From contig PKTC01000126.1 in the NCBI GenBank assembly GCA_002869305.1, positions 1-15,610 of the forward strand: 15,610 nucleotides of DNA, given 5' to 3'. Positions 1 to 6,769 of the stretch are shown here, piece by piece. The stretch is from Marinilabiliales bacterium. Its GTDB lineage: Bacteria > Bacteroidota > Bacteroidia > Bacteroidales > UBA12077. Positions within the stretch are counted from its first letter, which is position 1. The number at the start of each line of letters is the position of its first letter. The notes under the pieces were generated by a model that was not told the origin of the DNA, did no database searches, and was given only the letters and a program-made list of their open reading frames with translations. A program made the translations under genes and the position numbers.

Positions 1-522
1 AACATTGGTGCCAACGTTATACTGCAGGCTTATGATAAACTTAAAAACCCCAAAGGAATTGTTTTACTTGGTTCTGCACCGTTGTCTAATCCCTTTAGCG
101 ACAGTGTTTTTTCTGAGAATGCAGACATAAAATTATTTTCAAAAGCAGGAATTGATGATAGCGAGGTACATGAATTTTCGGCATATTTTGTTGAGGAAGA
201 AACCAAGTATCCAGATTTTTTACCGGAAATAATTCGAAAGGCAGATAAGAAAACAAGAGAAATTCTTTTTAAATCGATCATGAAGGGTGAATATAAGGAT
301 CAGATAAATACGCTTAAGGAAATCAGTGTACCTGTTGCGGTTTATTTTGGAGAATTTGATCGGATATTAAACTTTGATTATTTAAAATCTATAGAGATTC
401 CTTCCATTTGGAGAAGTAATATTCAAATAATTAGAGACACCGGGCAAATTTTCTTTTACGAAAGCCCTGCGGACTTTAACTTAAGCTTTGAGACATACCT
501 GTTAACTATATTTAACAAATAA
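1..522 (+). CDS. Alpha/beta-hydrolase-fold protein, 3' part only (possible pseudoenzyme)
   Basis: The reading frame is open from the first base and ends at TAA 520-522, so the N-terminal part lies outside the window. About 173 residues are visible. The opening residues NIGANV match the end of an alpha/beta-hydrolase nucleophile elbow (GxSxGG/A followed by a helix). Then come a lid-like helical stretch, the strand and loop VAVYFGEFDRILN that normally carries the acid residue (Asp present), and DTGQIFFYESPADFN, which aligns with the usual D-x-G-H-x-x-x-x-E-x-P-x-x-F segment. In this alignment the nucleophile Ser is Asn (codon 1-3) and the catalytic His is Gln. Either the protein is non-catalytic or it is a very divergent relative. 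The next gene starts 5 bases downstream, so co-transcription is likely. The substrate cannot be told from the sequence. The fold call is fairly secure; loss of activity is an inference made without the N-terminus. Confidence 0.7.
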   Translation, partial: NIGANVILQAYDKLKNPKGIVLLGSAPLSNPFSDSVFSENADIKLFSKAGIDDSEVHEFSAYFVEEETKYPDFLPEIIRKADKKTREILFKSIMKGEYKDQINTLKEISVPVAVYFGEFDRILNFDYLKSIEIPSIWRSNIQIIRDTGQIFFYESPADFNLSFETYLLTIFNK

Positions 523-527
523 AAAAT

Positions 528-769
528 ATGAAAAAGACATTAACTTATGTGATCTTATTTGCTCTTATTGGTTTGATATTCGTTACTTGATATTTGGAAA
601 AGTTGCCGGCGAATATGTAAATATCAAAACAATATTTGGAACATCTCAAAATGCTTTCGAGTCATTTGGCAGAAATGTTTCCGGACTCACCAGCATGAAA
701 CAAAACATTCTTATCTCTGGAGGAATTGGAGCTGTTGTGGGTATTGTAATTAAAGTTATTCGCAAATAA
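528..769 (+). pseudogene. Small two-helix membrane protein gene with a one-base frameshift
   Basis: An ATG at 528 opens a 20-residue hydrophobic segment (MKKTLTYVILFALIGLIFVT) that stops at TGA 588-590. The frame shifted by one base carries on from there (TTG 587, IFGKVAGEYVNIKTIFG...) to TAA 767-769. It ends in a second hydrophobic segment (ILISGGIGAVVGIVIKVI) and a basic tail. Restoring one G near 582 gives ...LIFGYLIFGKVAGEY..., a continuous protein of about 80 residues with an N-terminal helix, a middle loop and a C-terminal helix. I take the gene to be frameshifted, either truly or through a sequencing error. A short secretable peptide plus an independently started second ORF is less likely, because the second ORF would need an internal TTG start. 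I do not recognise a function. It follows the hydrolase-like gene by 5 bases. Confidence 0.62.
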
Positions 770-774
770 TTTTG
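743..774 (+). promoter_or_regulatory. Bacteroidota-type promoter for the secreted TapB-like gene
   Basis: TAATTTTG at 767-774 is an exact TAnnTTTG -7 box and overlaps the stop codon of the preceding gene. ATTG at 743-746 lies 20 bases upstream, in the place of the TTTG -33 box (3 of 4 bases). It would start transcription about 50-55 bases before the ATG at 836. Confidence 0.5.
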
Positions 775-835
775 ATTTATCAAAGTACGTGGAAAAGATT
801 TTATACTGAGTTCAACATAAATAAAAACAATTATT

Positions 836-1519
836 ATGAATAAATTAATCATTGTCGCATTATTAATTTCTCTACATTTATCTTTGTTTTCGCAGGATTG
901 TGAGTTTTATTATCCCAAAACTGAAGGGGCAAAACTCGAATACACAAGCTATGATGCCAAAGATAAAATAACAGGAAGCAGTATTCAGATAGTAAAAAAG
1001 CTAGAAACACAGGGAAATATTACTTCGGCTATAATAGAAGTACAATCTTTCGATAAAAAAGGAAAAGATTTAGGTTCGAAAGAATATGGCGTGAAATGCG
1101 AAAAAGGAATATATTCTGTTGATATGAAAAGCTTTATGGATCAGGCTACGATGGAGGCATATGAAGATATGGAGGTGAATGTGAGTAGTGATAATCTTGA
1201 AATTCCTGCAAATTTGAATGTGGGCGATGAACTTGGTGATGGGAATTTAAACATTTCAATATATTCAGATGGAATGAAAATCATGGGTATGTCTACTGAC
1301 ATATCACAAAGAATAGTTGATTCAAAAGAAGAAATTACAACAAAAGCTGGCACTTTTGAATGTTATAAAATTACCTATACTATTACTATAAAAACGATGT
1401 TTAGCGTAAGAATGGAAGCCGCAGAATGGATTTGTGAAGATATTGGAACAGTTAAAAGCGAAACATACTCCAGAGGCAAGTCCATGGGATATACCTTATT
1501 AACTGGAATTACGAAATAG
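836..1519 (+). CDS. Secreted TapB-family / DUF3108-like protein
   Basis: The 227-residue protein has a typical Sec signal peptide (basic MNK, hydrophobic core, cleavage probably after LFSQ, about residue 20). The mature part is beta-rich with no further membrane helix. Its organisation, an early YYPKTEGAKLEY strand, several long strands, then a TKAGTFECYKITY motif and a final WICEDIGTVKSETY hairpin, is that of the DUF3108-like/TapB family, whose C-terminal T-x-A-G-x-F-x-C-Y-K pattern is distinctive. These are periplasmic or cell-surface beta-sandwich proteins of unknown biochemical role. The ATG at 836 is chosen because it gives a complete signal peptide, and a good promoter lies about 60 bases upstream. 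It converges on ppgK with only 28 bases between stops and no obvious terminator hairpin there. Family call is good; function is unknown. Confidence 0.8.
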   Translation: MNKLIIVALLISLHLSLFSQDCEFYYPKTEGAKLEYTSYDAKDKITGSSIQIVKKLETQGNITSAIIEVQSFDKKGKDLGSKEYGVKCEKGIYSVDMKSFMDQATMEAYEDMEVNVSSDNLEIPANLNVGDELGDGNLNISIYSDGMKIMGMSTDISQRIVDSKEEITTKAGTFECYKITYTITIKTMFSVRMEAAEWICEDIGTVKSETYSRGKSMGYTLLTGITK

Positions 1520-1547
1520 AGGTTAACTTTTTCGAATTAATTGTGAT

Positions 1548-2276
1548 TTATGCTAACAATGCAGCCCCAATAATTCCAGCATTATTAAGCAGTTGAGCTG
1601 GCTCTATTGGGGTTTTAATATTTATTTGAGCAGAAAATTTTTCAAATTTTTTGCTTGTTCCACCGCCAAGAATAATAAGCTCAGGATTTATTAATTTTTC
1701 CAGATATTCCAGATATTCGTTGAATCTTTTTCCCCAAGCTTTCCAGCTTAAGTCTTCTTTTTTTCGAATGGCATCAGAAGCATAGTGTTCAGCAATAAGC
1801 TTGTTATTCATAAAAACGTGTCCAAACTCAGTGTTTGGTATTAGCTGTCCTTGATAAAACAATGCAGTACCAATGCCCGTTCCAATTGTTAAAAAGATTG
1901 TCAATCCATTAAAATCTTTTACTTTTCCGAATTTTAATTCTGCATATCCTGCAACATCTGCATCATTGTAAACCTTGACTTTACATCCGGTTTTTTTACT
2001 AAAAAGCTTGTTGGCATTTACTCCTATACATGAATTGTCAATATTAGATGCTGTTTTAATGACTCCATTTTGGATAACAGCAGGGAAGCCACAGCCTATT
2101 TTATCTTTCCAATTAAAATGCTTCGCAACAGCATGAATGCTTGTTGCAATTAGCTCCGGAGTAGCAGGTTGAGGAGTTTCAATGCGATAACGATCTGAGA
2201 CAAACTCACCAGTTTTAAGGTTAACAATTGTTCCTTTTATACCGGAACCGCCAATGTCTATTCCAAGCACATCCAT
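1548..2276 (-). CDS. ppgK: Polyphosphate glucokinase (ROK family)
   Basis: This 242-residue cytoplasmic enzyme belongs to the ROK sugar-kinase family and is most like polyphosphate glucokinase, which phosphorylates glucose to glucose-6-phosphate using polyphosphate (often also ATP). Visible motifs, in order: phosphate-binding GIDIGGSGIKG (residues 5-15), GCGFPAVIQNG (about 61-71), the catalytic-Asp motif NDAD (104-107), the second phosphate loop LTIGTGIG (129-136), PNTEFGH (148-153) contributing a sugar contact, and a C-terminal LGGGTSKKF. The ROK zinc motif CxCGxxGCxE is absent, as is normal for PpgK. Length is typical for the family. It lies 60 bases downstream of the polytopic membrane protein on the same strand and is probably co-transcribed with it. 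The intervening bases show only a weak promoter-like TATATTTA, at 2282-2289 on the minus strand. Confidence 0.9.
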   Translation of the reverse strand: MDVLGIDIGGSGIKGTIVNLKTGEFVSDRYRIETPQPATPELIATSIHAVAKHFNWKDKIGCGFPAVIQNGVIKTASNIDNSCIGVNANKLFSKKTGCKVKVYNDADVAGYAELKFGKVKDFNGLTIFLTIGTGIGTALFYQGQLIPNTEFGHVFMNNKLIAEHYASDAIRKKEDLSWKAWGKRFNEYLEYLEKLINPELIILGGGTSKKFEKFSAQINIKTPIEPAQLLNNAGIIGAALLA

Positions 2277-2336
2277 TCTTATAAATATATGAATAAATAT
2301 GGTTCAATCACATTAATGTTTTTATAAAAGAAGAAA

Positions 2337-4073
2337 TTAATCCATTGATTCTTGTTTCTTACGTTTAATTTTTGGTGCGCTAATTAATGCAATACCATAA
2401 ATTACAAAACCCACAAATAATGTCATTGGAGTGCCTTCTCCCAGATCCTTAAACAAAAGCTTTACACCTGTAAACAATAATATTGGATATACCAGATACG
2501 ATAATTCAGATAGTTTTGATTTATTACTTAACCAAGCTAAAAGAACAGTTGATACAGATAGAATAATTGTTCTGATCAATTCAAGTTTATGTAATTCGAC
2601 GGTGTCTTCATTAAAGGCTAATGCGTGACTTACAATAAAAACAATAAAACCAAAAATTCCAATAACAGTAATTAAAAGAACTATAAACCGAGGTATTTGA
2701 ATCTTTGCTTCTGTATGTTTACCTAATAAAACATGAAGAATATAAACTATTGTAATTAACATTAATGAGAATATTAGGATAGGTGACATAACAAACAGAG
2801 AATGTTGCGTTGCTATAAATGATGAAAAAGAAAATTTAAATAAATTGGAAATCCATGCAGCAGTAAAAAGATAAAGCAAACTTTGAATGCTTAGCGTTGT
2901 ATGGCGGTCAATAGATTTTGTTAAAATTATTGAAGCAATTGACATGATGCCTAATGATACAATTTTTATATCCTTACTGAAAAGTATCCAAATAGCAGCA
3001 AAGGCCAAGATAAATGCCATCCAGGCGTAGTAGTAGAAATTTACTTTTTCTTCCGCGTTTACATATTTAAATGCAATAAAATAGAAGCTAATGGCAAATA
3101 CCAAAGCAAAAACACCTAAGATATAATATCCAATTCCGATCCCATGAGTTATAGATATTGCTCCAAACAATCCTATTACAAGGGCAAAAAGAGATTGGAA
3201 CATTCCAAAAAAGGAGATTCTTCGTTTTAACAATAAAGTTGCAGTAATAAACCCTGACAAATAAACAATGATAAATGAAATAAGAATAACCAAAGAAAAT
3301 GTAACTGAGATTTCACTATAACGACCTGTAAGTTTTTCGGGACTTGATGAAAGGTACACCAAAAAAAGCATTGATAGGTTAACAAAAAAAGCCGATATCC
3401 AGGGCACAACATGCCAATTTCTAAGATATTTTAAAATTAAAGTCGATAAACTAATTAACATAACGAATATAGAATAAAGCTCAACTTTTCCACTTTTAAT
3501 CATTAAAGGAAAGGCAGTTAGCAAAGCGGCAAGAACAAAGAAAATGTAAACAGAACGCATTTTTCGATATGATGATAGAATGAGAGCAAATGCGGTAAAA
3601 ACGAATAAAATTATTGCAGTTTGAAAGGGAGAAAAAATATTAAGTTTTGTTGAGGTTTCGAAAATAAGAGGAAAAGCTATTAAAACCGAAGAAATACCAT
3701 AAAATGAAGCAGAAAAGGAATCCTGCATTCGTGCCGAACGTCCAGAAACCAACAACCATAAAAGGGCATAAAATAAGCCGATTATTGCTCCAATGATGGG
3801 GGTAAATGTTTCACTTTCGGTGAAAGCTCTTAATAAAAAGGCTCCTGCCAGGATTAAAAAGGTTCTTCCAATAACTGAAAATATTCTTATTCGTGTAATT
3901 CCAGGAAATATTTTTGGAAAAAGGGAAATTGTTTCGGGTTTTTCGGGCTCTTGTATTTGGATGTTTTCCGAAACTCTTCTTTGCTTGAGAGAATCTAATA
4001 GTGACTCCATAGAATCAAGCCTTTCAACTATTTTTTGCAATGATTTCTCGATATCGTTAATTCTTTTCTCCAT
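2337..4073 (-). CDS. Polytopic DUF2339-like membrane protein with N-terminal coiled coil
   Basis: The protein has 578 residues. Residues 1-33 are charged with heptad-like spacing (MEKRINDIEKSLQKIVERLDSM...), suggesting a short cytoplasmic coiled coil, followed by a polar, Glu/Pro-rich linker to about residue 50. The rest is almost entirely hydrophobic: I count roughly 14-16 membrane helices. The first membrane block (IGRTFLILAGAFLLRAF, then IIGAIIGLFYALLWLL) resembles the DUF2339 family of predicted inner-membrane proteins, which share the order coiled coil, linker, many helices. No catalytic motif is visible and I cannot assign a transported substrate or reaction. The C-terminus is a short basic tail (PKIKRKKQESMD). 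It begins at ATG 4073, facing the long gene-free stretch that separates it from the divergent respiratory cluster. Its promoter was not recognised. Confidence 0.7.
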   Translation of the reverse strand: MEKRINDIEKSLQKIVERLDSMESLLDSLKQRRVSENIQIQEPEKPETISLFPKIFPGITRIRIFSVIGRTFLILAGAFLLRAFTESETFTPIIGAIIGLFYALLWLLVSGRSARMQDSFSASFYGISSVLIAFPLIFETSTKLNIFSPFQTAIILFVFTAFALILSSYRKMRSVYIFFVLAALLTAFPLMIKSGKVELYSIFVMLISLSTLILKYLRNWHVVPWISAFFVNLSMLFLVYLSSSPEKLTGRYSEISVTFSLVILISFIIVYLSGFITATLLLKRRISFFGMFQSLFALVIGLFGAISITHGIGIGYYILGVFALVFAISFYFIAFKYVNAEEKVNFYYYAWMAFILAFAAIWILFSKDIKIVSLGIMSIASIILTKSIDRHTTLSIQSLLYLFTAAWISNLFKFSFSSFIATQHSLFVMSPILIFSLMLITIVYILHVLLGKHTEAKIQIPRFIVLLITVIGIFGFIVFIVSHALAFNEDTVELHKLELIRTIILSVSTVLLAWLSNKSKLSELSYLVYPILLFTGVKLLFKDLGEGTPMTLFVGFVIYGIALISAPKIKRKKQESMD

Positions 4074-4943
4074 AACACTCTAATTTTTAAAATTAATGAA
4101 GCGCGTTTTTAAACCGAATCAATTTAAATAAGCATTTCATAAAAATAGTTCACCGATATTTATATCAAATTACAGTTAAAAAAAGTATTAATTCAACACA
4201 TACTGTTGAGCGCTTACATCTGGTTTTAAGCTTATTGTGTTGAAAAAGAATAATATAAATATATGGCATTTGGTAATGCAATGCAAAAAGGATATCCACC
4301 GGTATTATATTGTATTCTTTTTTTAATTCGGCACAATAATTATTTATAGTTCATTAAATAATCTAAAAATTTTATTGACAAAAACGCAGATAACCCGGTT
4401 GATACGATTAATTTGTGTTTCCTCTGAAATTTTTAGAACGTTTTTTAACCAGACCATTTTCGTTTACTTTTAACCGTTTAGTATAAAAAAACTCACTTGA
4501 TATACTATGTATTTTCTTTTCAAGAGATGGGCTGCTTATAATCAAGCTAAGGGTTGCTTTTTATCAAAGACTAAATTGTTGTTAATCAAGAAGGTGAACA
4601 AAACAAATAATGTCGACATAATACATAGTTGATCTGGCGGGAAGATAGAAGGACATGTTAATTTGAACTTATTCCAAACAGAAACATGAATACTACAATG
4701 CATTTTCCACAGTGTTTTAATTAGTATAAAAAGACGCCAAAATTAAATGTAAAAACATATAAGAGTAATAAAATCAAGAGCATAGCTTGATGAATTTTAT
4801 TTAAAAAGGCGATAAAAACATTGATGTTGATTCATGAAAGTCCCACCGAACAAGAGTTGTGGTAATTAGGAACTTATTTAATAATTTCTTAAATTGGAAT
4901 TCTGATAACCAGTCTTTTAAGCAACTTAAGCCAATCTCAAATT
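4074..4943. other. Long gene-free stretch between divergent transcription units
   Basis: About 870 bases without a convincing gene, between the membrane protein gene (-) and the respiratory cluster (+). No ORF longer than about 41 codons with an ATG was found. Visible structure: a 9-base inverted repeat TTCAACACA (4192-4200) / TGTGTTGAA (4236-4244) with a competing small hairpin CAACA-CATAC-TGTTG (4194-4208); a 10-base inverted repeat at 4504-4513 and 4620-4629; and four 22-bp phased repeats at 4510-4597. No exact TAnnTTTG promoter box with a partner -33 box was found on the plus strand; the closest, TTAATTTG at 4408 and 4658, lack a properly spaced -33. The stretch is long for a Bacteroidota intergenic region. 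It may hold a long regulated leader, a small RNA, or a decayed gene. Confidence 0.5.
4510..4597 (+). repeat. Four phased 22-bp repeats, Crp/Fnr-like operator array
   Basis: TCAA occurs at 4520, 4542, 4564 and 4586, exactly 22 bases apart. In the last three units the surrounding 14-mers are CTGCTTATAATCAA (4532-4545), TTGCTTTTTATCAA (4554-4567) and TTGTTGTTAATCAA (4576-4589). Compared with the Crp/Fnr-family consensus TTGAT-N4-ATCAA they match 8, 9 and 9 of 10 positions. The first unit (4510-4531) keeps only the TCAAG half and the trailing GGG. A 22-base period is two helical turns, so all sites face the same side of the DNA, and it is not a multiple of three, so it is not a coding repeat. It lies about 350 bases upstream of the cytochrome gene. 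The assignment to a particular regulator is inference. Confidence 0.5.
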
Positions 4944-5549
4944 ATACAAAAAAGTCAAATAGCATCAAAAAGAGTCTTCATAAGCAGTGCAATAATTATA
5001 ATTTCAGTGCTTGGATGTAATAATAAGAACGATAGGTTAGATTATATGAATTTTGAAAGTTCTACAGAGAATAAATCTGTTGAAATTGCAGTAGAACGCC
5101 CACCCTTTAGTGATGAATATATATTTCCTTGTACTGAATGTCATGCCGAAATGGAAACTGATCCGCAACCAAGAGAATTGGGTATGCACGAAGAAATAGT
5201 TGAAAATATGAATCATGATAATGAAAACCGGTGGTGTTTAGATTGTCATGATATTAATAATAGAGATTCCTTAAGGCTTGCGAGTGGAAAACTTTTGGGA
5301 TTTAACGAATCGTATATGTTGTGTGGACAATGTCATGGAGATAAATTAAGAGATTGGAAAGTTGGTATTCATGGTCAGCGAACAGGTTACTGGAATGGAA
5401 ATAAGAAGTACTTATTATGTGTTCATTGTCATGATCCGCATTCTCCAAGATTTAAGCAGTTAACTCCTGAACCTCCGCCTGAAGTTCATGGTCGGGTAAG
5501 TACAACAGATAGCCAGCAAACCGAAGAAAAAGATCAAAAGAAAGAATAA
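4944..5549 (+). CDS. Tetraheme c-type cytochrome lipoprotein with non-standard (ATA) start
   Basis: The protein carries four CxxCH heme-attachment motifs: CTECH (63-67), CLDCH (98-102), CGQCH (127-131) and CVHCH (159-163), numbered from the ATA. Spare histidines (GMHEE, NMNH, GIHG, HDPH, EVHG) could be distal ligands for bis-His hemes. It resembles the small multiheme (cytochrome c3/NrfB-like) partners of NrfC/NrfD-type complexes. The signal is a lipoprotein type: basic ASKR, the hydrophobic run VFISSAIIIISVLGC, and lipobox VLGC with Cys at 5016-5018, so the protein is predicted to be lipid-anchored in the periplasm. The frame is open from 4893 but contains no ATG or TTG, and its only GTG before the lipobox Cys (5007) would delete the whole signal. 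ATA at 4944, in the context ATTATACAAAAAAGTCAAA, mimics the start of the downstream ferredoxin gene (ATTATGCAAAAAAGCAAAA), so I place the start there. The tail is polar with a PEPPP motif. It is the first gene of the cluster, 13 bases before the next. Confidence 0.85.
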   Translation: MQKSQIASKRVFISSAIIIISVLGCNNKNDRLDYMNFESSTENKSVEIAVERPPFSDEYIFPCTECHAEMETDPQPRELGMHEEIVENMNHDNENRWCLDCHDINNRDSLRLASGKLLGFNESYMLCGQCHGDKLRDWKVGIHGQRTGYWNGNKKYLLCVHCHDPHSPRFKQLTPEPPPEVHGRVSTTDSQQTEEKDQKKE

Positions 5550-5562
5550 AAAATTAGATATA

Positions 5563-5790
5563 ATGGATAAAGAAATTAACAATAATTCAAGGAGCAAATT
5601 TATAAAAAACCTGATCTGGGGTTTAGTTTCTATTTTTAGCCTCGGAATATTGAGCGTTAAATTTACTAAAAATCAAATCATTGTTAGAAACAGATTCAAA
5701 ACAGTTTCTGTAAAGGAGGCAAATGAGCGAATTCGTGCTATTTCACCTGATCACAGAAATAAACCTGAGCCACCACCCAAAACACAATAA
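5563..5790 (+). CDS. Small single-helix protein of the respiratory cluster
   Basis: The 75-residue protein has a polar N-terminus (MDKEINNNSRSKFIKN), one membrane segment (about residues 16-33) and a basic exposed tail of about 40 residues that ends in NKPEPPPKTQ. No cofactor-binding cysteines or heme motifs are present. The N-terminus, NSRSKFIKNL, lines up with the Tat motif STRREFFKKL of the next gene but has R-S instead of R-R, so Tat export is doubtful and the protein more likely stays as a membrane anchor. The PEPPP in its tail is also found in the C-terminal tail of the cytochrome. Its position between cytochrome and ferredoxin genes, with gaps of 13 and 39 bases, suggests a small assembly or anchoring subunit. 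I do not recognise the family. Confidence 0.72.
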   Translation: MDKEINNNSRSKFIKNLIWGLVSIFSLGILSVKFTKNQIIVRNRFKTVSVKEANERIRAISPDHRNKPEPPPKTQ

Positions 5791-5829
5791 AAAGATCAAT
5801 TTACTAACAAAGCAAACGAATTATATATT

Positions 5830-6729
5830 ATGCAAAAAAGCAAAAAAAGTACCCGTAGAGAATTCTTTAAAAAACTGTCTGTAGGAGTTGGCGGATCAGT
5901 TGTTGCGCTTTCAGCATGTACAGGCCCGGAATTTGATAATTTTTTTCAAAAGAATTTCAAAACCTTATCCAAAGAGGAAATAGATAATATTCTTTTGGAT
6001 CTGGAAAAAAAATATACTGAGCAATACGGGAAAGAATTTAAAGTATCTGGAAAAAAAGCAATTGACAATACTTTTTTTGGTTATGCTCTTGATTTATCGA
6101 GGTGTGTTGGATGCAGAAGATGTGTATACGGTTGTGTTGATGAAAATAATCAGTCAAGAGATCCGCAGATACACTGGATTACTGTTCTTCAGATGGAAAA
6201 GGAAAAGGGAATAGATTATATGCACTCAAATATGTACTATAACCCCGAAAAAGTACCTGAGGAGGGAAAATTCTATGTCCCTATTGCATGTCAACAATGT
6301 GCAAATCCCCCTTGTACAAAAGTATGTCCGGCCAAGGCAACATGGACAGAGCCCGATGGTATTACTGTAATTGATTATAATTGGTGTATTGGATGTAGGT
6401 ATTGTCAATCAGCATGTCCATATGGAGCAAGACATTTTAATTGGGGCGAACCAAAAATTACAAACGAGGAAATAAATACAAATACACATTATCTAGGTAA
6501 CAGACCTAGAACAAAAGGAGTTGTTGAAAAGTGTACTTTCTGTATCCAGCGTGTACGAGAGGGAAAATATCCATCATGTGTTGAAGTTTGCCCAACAGGA
6601 TCACGAAAGTTTGGCAACCTATTAGATCCAAATAGTGAGATAAGGTATATTTTGGAAAATAAACGAGTAGTGGTCTTAAAAGCAGAACTTAATACTCAGC
6701 CAAATTTCTTTTATTTCTTTGGTGTATAA
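5830..6729 (+). CDS. Tat-exported 4x[4Fe-4S] ferredoxin subunit (NrfC/PsrB/DsrO type)
   Basis: This 299-residue electron-transfer subunit is predicted to bind four [4Fe-4S] clusters through 16 cysteines: C92/95/98/102, C154/157/162/166, C186/189/192/196 and C235/238/250/254. The third group is a classical CxxCxxCxxxCP; the fourth has the 11-residue spacer typical of the CISM family (PsrB, NrfC, HybA, DsrO). The N-terminus has a twin-arginine motif, STRREFFKKL (residues 7-16), then a weak hydrophobic segment ending in LSAC with Cys30. That reads as a lipobox, so the protein may be a Tat-exported lipoprotein. It should pass electrons between the quinone-binding membrane subunit encoded next and the periplasmic multiheme cytochrome. 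The tail, LKAELNTQPNFFYFFGV, is of the kind seen in this family. The next start (ATG 6770) is 40 bases downstream. Family assignment is firm; the physiological acceptor or donor is unknown. Confidence 0.9.
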   Translation: MQKSKKSTRREFFKKLSVGVGGSVVALSACTGPEFDNFFQKNFKTLSKEEIDNILLDLEKKYTEQYGKEFKVSGKKAIDNTFFGYALDLSRCVGCRRCVYGCVDENNQSRDPQIHWITVLQMEKEKGIDYMHSNMYYNPEKVPEEGKFYVPIACQQCANPPCTKVCPAKATWTEPDGITVIDYNWCIGCRYCQSACPYGARHFNWGEPKITNEEINTNTHYLGNRPRTKGVVEKCTFCIQRVREGKYPSCVEVCPTGSRKFGNLLDPNSEIRYILENKRVVVLKAELNTQPNFFYFFGV

Positions 6730-6769
6730 GGTAACAGAGTTAATAATTAAATTCTATAAATCTAAGGAT

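Noticed and set aside
587..769. Independent 60-codon gene starting at TTG 587
   Set aside because: Its start lies within the TGA region of the preceding small frame, and restoring one base joins both into a sensible membrane protein, so a frameshift explains it better.
4192..4244. Inverted repeat TTCAACACA/TGTGTTGAA as a terminator
   Set aside because: The loop is 35 bases, there is no T run after the stem, and no gene ends nearby; weak structure only.
4271..4285. Possible sigma-54 promoter (TGG...TGCA)
   Set aside because: The GG to GC distance is 11, one base short of the strict -24/-12 spacing, and the flanking consensus bases do not match.
4263..4349. A 28-codon ORF (MAFGNAMQKGYPPVLYC...)
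   Set aside because: Too short, with no promoter, no ribosome site and no family resemblance.
4507..4632. A 41-codon ATG ORF (basic, MYFLFKRWAAYNQ...) in the gene-free stretch
   Set aside because: It overlaps the 22-bp operator-like repeats, has no recognisable family, and its start and stop coincide with a DNA inverted repeat; it is probably chance.
6719..6769. TTG start for the NrfD subunit
   Set aside because: It would overlap the ferredoxin gene by 11 bases and add a stretch not typical of NrfD; ATG 6770 is in frame and gives the usual length.
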